This document shows, in pieces, positions 1 through 3,954 of a stretch of 14,371 nucleotides of DNA. How positions within the stretch are numbered: position 1 is the first letter of the stretch; each line of letters starts with the position of its first letter. The notes under the pieces were generated by a model. It had not been told where the DNA came from. It searched no databases and saw nothing but the letters and a program-made list of their open reading frames with translations. Both the position numbers and the translations under genes were made by a program. Source of the DNA: an uncultured Oscillospiraceae bacterium (GTDB taxonomy: Bacteria > Bacillota > Clostridia > Oscillospirales > Oscillospiraceae); NCBI GenBank assembly GCA_910579485.1, contig CAJTVO010000089.1:1-14371 (forward strand). Reading direction: 5' to 3'.

Positions 1-364
1 TGCCCTTGAAGCAGATGCTGGCTTTCCACTTGTTTGCGCTTGGGTGCCAATCCACGCCGGTCACGCCGCTGGTGTTGTTGCGCCGCACCGTATCCGACTG
101 GATCATCTCCACGCAGGTACCCTCCACGTAGGTCAGGCTGGCACGTCCGGCCACGTTGGGCGGCTTGCCGAAGTTCTCATTGTCACATCCGCAGGAGGTC
201 CGGTGCCCGTCCCGCAGGCGCTTGGTGATCACCACTGTCTCCTGCCCGCAGTCGCACCGGCACAGCCACGCGGTACAGCCTCCGATATTCTCCGCCGGAG
301 CCAGCGCGGTCAGTTTTCCGAACCTCTGGCCCGTCAGATCAAGCTTTTTATTCGAATGACGCAT
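1..364 (-). CDS. AP2-domain protein with N-terminal Cys cluster (paralog 1), 3' end outside the window
   Basis: Read leftward from ATG at 362-364, the frame stays open for 121 codons to the window edge. It begins MRHSNKKLDLTGQRFGKL and has a Cys cluster CRCDCG (Cys35, 37, 39) followed by SCGC (Cys58, 60), a likely metal-binding knuckle. The start of an AP2 domain follows (NNTSGVTGVDW, then KWKASICFKG at the edge). By eye about 90 of 121 residues match the paralog at 1576-2058, which gives the expected full length of about 160 residues. AP2 domains bind DNA and occur in homing endonucleases, phage proteins and regulators; no HNH nuclease motif is visible. A Shine-Dalgarno AAGGAGG (complement of 376-382) lies 11 nt upstream of the start and overlaps the arm of a perfect palindrome. 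No promoter faces this gene in the present DNA order; the nearest one points away, on a segment that looks invertible. Function: a probable DNA-binding protein, target unknown. Confidence 0.8.
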   Translation of the reverse strand, partial: MRHSNKKLDLTGQRFGKLTALAPAENIGGCTAWLCRCDCGQETVVITKRLRDGHRTSCGCDNENFGKPPNVAGRASLTYVEGTCVEMIQSDTVRRNNTSGVTGVDWHPSANKWKASICFKG

Positions 365-378
365 GACTTTTGGAACCT

Positions 379-410
379 CCTTGTGACAAAATTTTTATTT
401 TGTCACAAGG
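379..410. repeat. Perfect 14-bp-arm palindrome over the AP2 paralog 1 ribosome-binding site
   Basis: CCTTGTGACAAAAT (379-392), four T residues (393-396), then the exact reverse complement (397-410). Its inner 20 bp (385-404) recur inverted at 603-622. Read as 11-bp arms around a 6-bp spacer (381-391, 392-397, 398-408), it has the geometry of a Xer-type tyrosine recombinase site. In leftward RNA the palindrome would form a hairpin whose 3' arm includes the first bases of the AAGGAGG ribosome-binding site. Confidence 0.8.
385..404 (+). repeat. Left 20-bp inverted repeat of a putative invertible segment
   Basis: The sequence GACAAAATTTTTATTTTGTC is an exact 20/20 reverse complement of 603-622. 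The arms are symmetrical, so only the central TTTT (here) versus AAAA (at 603-622) sets the orientation. The two sites are inverted relative to each other, which would favour inversion over excision. Confidence 0.75.
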
Positions 411-447
411 CGCCGGGTTTTTTGATAATGTAAAGAAGAAGTAAGGC

Positions 448-513
448 AAAAAAAGCGCGCAAAATCTAAGGGCTGCGAAAAAAAGTTTTTGCAGTCCCAG
501 GATTTTTGCGCGT
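448..513 (-). terminator. Leftward Rho-independent terminator inside the invertible segment
   Basis: A long imperfect hairpin spans 455-513. The outer arms CGCGCAAAATC (456-466) and GATTTTTGCGCG (501-512) pair with one bulged base, and the inner arms GGGCTGC (470-476) and GCAGTCCC (491-498) pair with a bulge, next to runs of A and T. On the minus strand the 3' arm is followed by seven T residues (complement of 448-454). It would stop leftward transcription coming from the recombinase gene toward the AP2 gene. On the plus strand the hairpin is followed by TTATTCGTTAATT, so it would be weaker rightward. Confidence 0.7.
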
Positions 514-566
514 TATTCGTTAATTCGCTGATTTTTGGGGAACTATCTTCCCTTATGAGATGATTG

Positions 567-575
567 TGCTATAAT
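567..575 (+). promoter_or_regulatory. Extended -10 promoter, now pointing at the recombinase 3' end (antisense)
   Basis: TGCTATAAT is a perfect TGN-TATAAT extended -10 element. The -35 region 17-18 bp upstream (around 546-552, tcttccc) is weak, which is normal for extended -10 promoters. Transcription would start near 582 and run rightward across the 603-622 repeat into the antisense strand of the recombinase gene. No convincing rightward gene with a ribosome-binding site follows. Confidence 0.6.
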
Positions 576-602
576 AAATTTAAAAAAGATATGTAGGAAA
601 AG

Positions 603-622
603 GACAAAATAAAAATTTTGTC
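603..622 (-). repeat. Right 20-bp inverted repeat of the putative invertible segment
   Basis: GACAAAATAAAAATTTTGTC is the exact reverse complement of 385-404. It is itself an 8-bp palindrome with an AAAA centre; the extended arms of the left site are not conserved outside these 20 bp. It ends 12 bp from the recombinase stop codon. Confidence 0.75.
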
Positions 623-634
623 AACATGACCAAG

Positions 635-1471
635 CTATGTGACCAACCCCAGCCGTTCCAGCTGTTTTGCGTGTTCCGCGCCGGTGGTCATCAAATAGAT
701 CCGCGTGGTATTGATGGAGGAGTGCCCCAGAACGTCCGCCAGCTTCACGATGTCCCGGCAGGCCTTATAGAAAACAGTGGCGAACAGGTGCCGGAGGTTG
801 TGGGGGAAGACCTTGGACGGCTCCACCCCGGCTTTTGCGCACAGCGCCTTCATTTCCCGCCAGATCTGGCGGCGGGAGAGCGGGTGTCCGTTTCTGGTGA
901 GGAAGATCTCGCCGGAGACGGTCTTGTTTTTTCTGGCGTACTTTTCCAGCTTCCGGCAGAGCTTCGCCGGGAGCAGGATGGTCCGGACCTTCCCCTTCAG
1001 GCTGACCTCCGCCCGGCCAAGCCGCGCCGCCTCGACGGTGATATACCGCACCTCCGAGACCCGGATGCCGGTGGCGCAGATGGTCTCCATCAGCAGGCCC
1101 AGGCGCTCCCGGCCTTCCGCCGCCGCGGCGTCCAGGAGCTTCCGGTATTCCGACTGGGTGAGCTCCCTGCTCTGCTCCCGGAAAGCCCTGCGCTGGACCC
1201 GGAGGAACTTGACCTTGCAGTCCTCCCGGCCAAGGAATTTCAGAAGGCGGTTGAGGGCGGAGAGCATGGAGTTAACGGTGGCGGCGGCGCAGCCCTTTTG
1301 GACCAGGTGGTCCCGCCACCGGACGGCGGCCCCTTGGTCCAGCTCCCGGCTTCCCAGCCAGGCGGCGAAGGCGGATGCGTCGTGGAGGTATTTGCCGACG
1401 GTGCCCGGGGAACGGTCCTCGATCTCTAAGTGCTGGGCAAAGGCGCTCAACTCGCGCTGCAGAATGGGCAT
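635..1471 (-). CDS. Tyrosine recombinase / integrase (XerC/D-like)
   Basis: This complete 278-residue protein is about the size of XerC/XerD. An N-terminal SAM-like core-binding domain (about 1-95, with SPGTVGKYLHDASAFAAWLG) precedes the catalytic domain. All catalytic residues are visible: Arg137 in ATGIRVSE, Lys159 or Lys161 in SLKGK, His224 and Arg227 in PHNLRH, His250 in LGHSS, and the nucleophile Tyr259 in TTRIYL. Such enzymes cut and rejoin DNA at short paired sites through a phosphotyrosine intermediate. The ATG at 1469-1471 is supported by AAGGAGGG six nt upstream, but this site lies inside a hairpin (1478-1519). No clear promoter is seen in the 56 bp before the next gene. Its neighbours, two AP2 genes and an inverted-repeat-bounded promoter segment, suggest that it inverts that segment. 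It is unlikely to be the housekeeping XerC/D because of this context. Alternatively it is the relic integrase of an integrated element. Confidence 0.93.
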   Translation of the reverse strand: MPILQRELSAFAQHLEIEDRSPGTVGKYLHDASAFAAWLGSRELDQGAAVRWRDHLVQKGCAAATVNSMLSALNRLLKFLGREDCKVKFLRVQRRAFREQSRELTQSEYRKLLDAAAAEGRERLGLLMETICATGIRVSEVRYITVEAARLGRAEVSLKGKVRTILLPAKLCRKLEKYARKNKTVSGEIFLTRNGHPLSRRQIWREMKALCAKAGVEPSKVFPHNLRHLFATVFYKACRDIVKLADVLGHSSINTTRIYLMTTGAEHAKQLERLGLVT

Positions 1472-1477
1472 GAAGAA

Positions 1478-1519
1478 CCCTCCTTTGTGTGATGCTCATA
1501 TTGTCACACAAAAGGAGGG
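1478..1519 (-). promoter_or_regulatory. Hairpin that sequesters the recombinase ribosome-binding site
   Basis: CCCTCCTTTGTGTGA (1478-1492) and TCACACAAAAGGAGGG (1504-1519) are reverse complements apart from one extra A. In the leftward mRNA the second-encountered arm contains the recombinase Shine-Dalgarno AAGGAGGG, and the first arm supplies a perfect CCCTCCTTT anti-sequence. Translation of the recombinase should therefore be low unless the hairpin is opened. The same dyad in DNA could also be an operator or a recombinase-binding site, since it shares TTGTCACA with the palindrome at 379-410. Confidence 0.6.
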
Positions 1520-1575
1520 GAAAGTTGCATATTCAGATGGAACGTTTTAAAAAATTTTACAGCGCGGGGAGAGGG

Positions 1576-2058
1576 TCATTCTTCTTTGGACTTCTCGAAC
1601 TGCTCCAGGAAGGGCAAGTACAGCTCCTCCTCCGCCCGCTTCCGGGCCTGGACGGCTTCGCTGAGCTCCTTGTAGCTGCCCAGGTAGTGGCGGGTGCCTT
1701 TGAAGCAGATCGAGGCCTGCCAGCGCTGCTTCCGGGCCACCCAGTTCACGCCGGGCACGCCGCTGGTGTTGTTGCACCGCACGGTACCGGCCCGGATCAT
1801 CTCCACGCAGGTCCCGTCCACATAGGTCAGGCTGGCCCGCCCGATCTCGGAGGGGGGCTTGCCGTAGAGGTCGTTGTCGCAGCCGCAGGAAGTGCGCAAC
1901 CCGTTGCGCAGGCGGGCGGTGGTGACCACCGTCTCCTGCCCGCAATCACAGCGGCACAGCCACGCCGTGCGTTTTCTGATGTTTTCGGCCGGGGCCAGTA
2001 CGGTCAATTTTCCGAATCGCTGTCCGGTCAGGTCCAGTCTTTTCCTTGAGTGGCTCAC
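1576..2058 (-). CDS. AP2-domain protein with N-terminal Cys cluster (paralog 2)
   Basis: A 160-residue protein starting at GTG (2056-2058), with AAGGGAG nine nt upstream. The N-terminus MSHSRKRLDLTGQRFGKL leads to a five-Cys cluster (35, 37, 39, 58, 60; CRCDCG and SCGC), probably metal-binding. An AP2 domain spans about 98-147: NNTSGVPGVNW, RWQASICFKG, then HYLGSYKELSEAVQARKRAE. AP2 is a three-strand plus helix DNA-binding fold. No HNH or other nuclease motif is visible, so this is either a stand-alone DNA-binding protein or a homing-type relic. It is a close paralog of the partial gene at 1-364. It lies between the recombinase and the pilZ gene, all transcribed leftward. No sigma-A promoter was evident in the 64 bp between the upstream terminator and the GTG. 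The biological role is unknown. Confidence 0.85.
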   Translation of the reverse strand: MSHSRKRLDLTGQRFGKLTVLAPAENIRKRTAWLCRCDCGQETVVTTARLRNGLRTSCGCDNDLYGKPPSEIGRASLTYVDGTCVEMIRAGTVRCNNTSGVPGVNWVARKQRWQASICFKGTRHYLGSYKELSEAVQARKRAEEELYLPFLEQFEKSKEE

Positions 2059-2104
2059 AGATTTTTACTCCCTTATGGATCGATTGATGTTGGTCGTGTT
2101 TCGG

Positions 2105-2163
2105 TAAAAAAAGATAAAAATACCCTCTTTTGTGCGCTGCCGGCAGTTTCACACAAAAGAGGG
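2105..2163 (-). terminator. Leftward terminator after the PilZ gene
   Basis: On the minus strand, CCCTCTTTTGTG (complement of 2152-2163) pairs perfectly with CACAAAAGAGGG (complement of 2123-2134). A self-complementary CTGCCGGCAG sits in the loop (2137-2146). The stem is followed by TATTTTTATC and then a run of seven T residues. This fits a Rho-independent terminator for the pilZ transcript. The arm CTTTTGTGTGA is shared with the recombinase leader hairpin, so a protein-binding role is also possible. Confidence 0.6.
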
Positions 2164-2220
2164 AGGGGCGCATGGAGATGGAAACTTTCGGGGAAACTTG
2201 CAATATAGAGGAGGGCGCCG

Positions 2221-2865
2221 TCAGTCCTGCTTCCGCTGCTGGCGCTGCAGCTGGAAGATGAAGCTCCGCAGGGCGGCTTCGTGCTTGGAGAGCATGTTGA
2301 TGAACTTACAGCCGTAGCCGTAATGGATCTGGTGGTTGCTGCTGAGGGCCGCGTTGTCCCGGCGGAGGACCTGGGCGCTGAGGGTCACGTTCTCGCGGTC
2401 GATCTGGAAGTCGAACCAGACCCGGCGCCCCTTGTCCATCATGAGCGGGGCCCGGAGATACACGCCTCCGGCGCTGATGTTGACGATGGTGGAGGGCACG
2501 CCGGCCTCCGGCATACGGGAGGTGTCCCCGGGTTGGTAGACGGCGTGGAGCATGACGGTCATGTCCAGCGGGACCTTCACGTCCTGGCGGCGCTGCTCCT
2601 GGTTGAGCTGCTCCAGGATCTCGCACCGGAGGGAGGACAGCTCGCCCCCCGGCAGGGGGAAGGAGGCGGAGAGGCGGCACCGGCAGGTGACGCGACCCAG
2701 CACGGGGTCGTAAAATACCACCCGGTAAAGGGCGTTCGGCTTATAGGACGCAGCCCGGGGGATGACCAGCAGGACCTCGCCGGAGTGTCCTACGCTGACG
2801 CGGGCTTGGCAGATCAGGGCGCCCGTTTTCTCAATGATATCCCCTTTTTTGCACTTTTCAAACAT
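2221..2865 (-). CDS. PilZ-domain c-di-GMP effector, YcgR/MotI (DgrA)-like flagellar brake
   Basis: A 214-residue protein close in size to B. subtilis MotI/YpfA, with an N-terminal YcgR-type beta-barrel (about 1-85) and a C-terminal PilZ domain (about 90-205). The c-di-GMP signatures are RRQDVK at 92-97 and NISAGG at 129-134; the latter matches [D/N]xSxxG exactly. The first motif has Lys97 where the last Arg of RxxxR is expected. The C-terminal YGYGCKFINM with the following amphipathic helix (SFIFQLQRQQRK) is typical of the family. Known relatives bind c-di-GMP and slow or unclutch the flagellar motor, which fits a position divergent from the flagellar genes. It starts at ATG 2863-2865 with a weak purine run (GGGGGA) upstream. 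It has its own promoter (2931-2959) and a leader hairpin. Confidence in the family is high; that it acts as a brake in this organism is inference. Confidence 0.88.
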   Translation of the reverse strand: MFEKCKKGDIIEKTGALICQARVSVGHSGEVLLVIPRAASYKPNALYRVVFYDPVLGRVTCRCRLSASFPLPGGELSSLRCEILEQLNQEQRRQDVKVPLDMTVMLHAVYQPGDTSRMPEAGVPSTIVNISAGGVYLRAPLMMDKGRRVWFDFQIDRENVTLSAQVLRRDNAALSSNHQIHYGYGCKFINMLSKHEAALRSFIFQLQRQQRKQD

Positions 2866-2893
2866 AGGCAGATCAAATCCCCCATTATTCTGC

Positions 2894-2912
2894 GCGGACG
2901 CCGGGCGTCCGC
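2894..2912 (-). promoter_or_regulatory. GC-rich hairpin in the pilZ 5' leader
   Basis: GCGGACGCC (2894-2902) and GGCGTCCGC (2904-2912) are exact reverse complements separated by a single base; in RNA the loop would open to a few nucleotides. It lies about 12 nt after the predicted pilZ transcription start and about 30 nt before the ATG. No T-run follows on either strand, so it is not a terminator. It may stabilise or regulate the mRNA. Confidence 0.45.
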
Positions 2913-2930
2913 ACGGTATTCGTTCTCCCT

Positions 2931-2959
2931 ATTATATCGGAAACGGCGGCGGCTTGCAA
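2931..2959 (-). promoter_or_regulatory. Sigma-A promoter for pilZ
   Basis: On the minus strand TTGCAA (2954-2959), a 17-bp spacer and a perfect TATAAT (2931-2936) form a strong vegetative promoter. Transcription would start near 2924, giving a leader of about 60 nt for the PilZ gene. Confidence 0.75.
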
Positions 2960-3072
2960 TGGCATTTTGAAAAATCTTTCTCTTTTTTCGACAGGCCGCC
3001 GGAGACGGGGGCGGGGGGCTCCATGATTTTGCAAAAATTTTCGTGGACTGCGTTATTTTTTTTGTTTCCGGA

Positions 3073-3079
3073 CCGATAA
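3073..3079 (+). promoter_or_regulatory. Possible sigma-28-type -10 element for the flgM operon
   Basis: CCGATAA (3073-3079) matches most of the sigma-28/sigma-D -10 consensus GCCGATAA, about 80 bp before flgM. A matching TAAA-type -35 at the right distance is not visible; the upstream DNA is a T-run. The call is tentative, but sigma-28 control of flgM operons is common. Confidence 0.35.
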
Positions 3080-3120
3080 AAATAGTACAAAGACGTCTAT
3101 GCCGGATGTGTGGCCTGGGG

Positions 3121-3139
3121 GCCGGCCGGTCTGGCCGGC
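3121..3139 (+). promoter_or_regulatory. Hairpin just before the flgM ribosome-binding site
   Basis: GCCGGCC (3121-3127), loop GGTCT, GGCCGGC (3133-3139) forms a perfect all-GC seven-pair stem. It ends eight nt before the GGGAGG Shine-Dalgarno at 3148-3153. It could affect ribosome access or mark a protein-binding site in the leader. Confidence 0.45.
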
Positions 3140-3159
3140 ACAAAATTGGGAGGTCAACC

Positions 3160-3465
3160 ATGATGCAGATCAAAGGGACAGAGGGCTTCGCGCCCATTCA
3201 AACCAGCGCCGCCCGCCGCTCATCCGGCACAGCCCGGACGGCGGCGCAGGACGGCTACTATGACCACTTTACCGTCTCCTCGCCCGGGGCGCAGGACCGG
3301 AACAGCTTCCGGGAGATGGTGGCCAGCCTGTCTTACCAGGTGCGCACCTATAACACTACCGGCAAGATCCAGGAGCTGCGCCGCCAGGTGAGCGCCGGGG
3401 AGTACCAGGTGGAGCCCCGGGAGACCGCCGCCAGGATGCTCCTGCTTATGGAGGAGGGCGAATGA
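3160..3465 (+). CDS. flgM: FlgM, anti-sigma-28 factor
   Basis: A 101-residue protein, the usual FlgM length. FlgM holds sigma-28 (FliA/SigD) inactive until the hook-basal body is complete and FlgM is exported. The disordered N-terminal half (Ser/Ala/Arg-rich, 1-45) and the C-terminal helical sigma-binding part fit the family, especially KIQELRRQVSAGEYQVEPRE (69-88) followed by TAARMLL. The start at ATG 3160 has GGGAGG six nt upstream; the next ATG at 3163 is possible with nine-nt spacing. A longer frame from 3043 has no ribosome-binding site and is not homologous at its N-terminus. The stop TGA overlaps the flgN ATG by four bases (ATGA), pointing to translational coupling. It is the first gene of the flgM-flgN-flgK-flgL-DUF6470-fliW-csrA unit. 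Confidence 0.88.
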   Translation: MMQIKGTEGFAPIQTSAARRSSGTARTAAQDGYYDHFTVSSPGAQDRNSFREMVASLSYQVRTYNTTGKIQELRRQVSAGEYQVEPRETAARMLLLMEEGE

Positions 3466-3908
3466 TGGATATGGCTTTATGGCAGGAGTACCTGAAGATT
3501 CTGGATAACCTGGGCGGCACCCTGGAGAAGCTGACGGAGATCGAGCGGACCAAGACCGCCGCCGTTGGCCGGGGGGACCTGGAGGGCGTGGAGGCCTGCA
3601 TGAAGCAGGAGCAGGTCATCAGCCTCTCCCTGCGGGGCATGGACCAGAAGCGGGAAAAGCTGCTGGCCCAGCTGGGACTGTCCGGCGTGCCCCTCCGGGA
3701 GCTGGAGGAGCGGGGGCCCAGGGAGGCCCATATGGAGACCCGGCGCGCGGTGGAGTCCCTCCGCCGGAAGTACGAGGTCTTCCAGTCCGCCTCCGAGGTG
3801 GCCCGGAATACGCTGGAGTGCAACCTGCACGCCATCGAGCGGATACAGCGGGCTCAGGACGCCCCGCCCGAGGAAGAGCACCCCAGATTGGCGGACTTCC
3901 GGGTTTAA
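3462..3908 (+). CDS. flgN: FlgN-family chaperone for FlgK and FlgL
   Basis: A 148-residue, almost wholly helical protein with charged heptad-like stretches (WQEYLKILDNLGGTLEKLTE near the start and RRAVESLRRKYEVFQSASEV toward the end). This is the coiled-coil pattern of FlgN, a cytosolic export chaperone that keeps the hook-filament junction proteins unfolded and delivers them to the export gate. Sequence conservation in this family is low, so position carries weight: it lies directly between flgM and flgK, its usual place in Firmicutes. Its ATG overlaps the flgM stop. A second ATG lies at 3465. Confidence 0.82.
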   Translation: MMDMALWQEYLKILDNLGGTLEKLTEIERTKTAAVGRGDLEGVEACMKQEQVISLSLRGMDQKREKLLAQLGLSGVPLRELEERGPREAHMETRRAVESLRRKYEVFQSASEVARNTLECNLHAIERIQRAQDAPPEEEHPRLADFRV

Positions 3909-3954
3909 GAACAGACAAAAACTTGTGCATTTGAGATAAAGGAGAAGCTGAAAT

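Larger units (their letters stand above)
385..622. other. Putative recombinase-controlled invertible promoter/terminator switch
   Basis: This 238-bp, mostly noncoding segment is bounded by exact 20-bp inverted repeats and sits 12 bp past the stop codon of a tyrosine recombinase gene. Inside are a leftward Rho-independent terminator (448-513) and a rightward extended -10 promoter (567-575). As read here, the AP2 gene to the left faces a terminator and has no promoter. If 405-602 were inverted, the -10 would fall at about 432-437 on the minus strand, giving a leader of about 60 nt ending in the fixed ribosome-binding site and ATG at 364. Recombinase, inverted repeats and a mobile promoter are the parts of known phase-variable promoters in gut bacteria. 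The sequence shows the parts; that the segment really flips is inference. Confidence 0.6.

Noticed and set aside
455..513. Integron attC-like site
   Set aside because: The long imperfect palindrome lacks the flanking RYYYAAC/GTTRRRY core boxes, and the A/T tract on one side fits a terminator better.
603..622. Simple terminator for the recombinase gene
   Set aside because: The stem is all but devoid of GC and the following T-run is short; its exact match to 385-404 is better explained as a paired site, though a weak terminator effect is not excluded.
626..1429. Rightward 267-codon open frame opposite the recombinase
   Set aside because: It has no good ribosome-binding site and no recognisable domains, and it lies fully antisense to a recombinase with all catalytic residues; it is a GC-rich shadow frame.
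2894..2912. Terminator between pilZ and flgM
   Set aside because: The stem is strong but no T-run follows on either strand, and it lies downstream of the pilZ promoter as part of the leader.
3043..3159. Upstream extension of flgM
   Set aside because: The extra N-terminal residues do not resemble FlgM, no ribosome-binding site precedes the earlier ATG, and a good one precedes ATG 3160.
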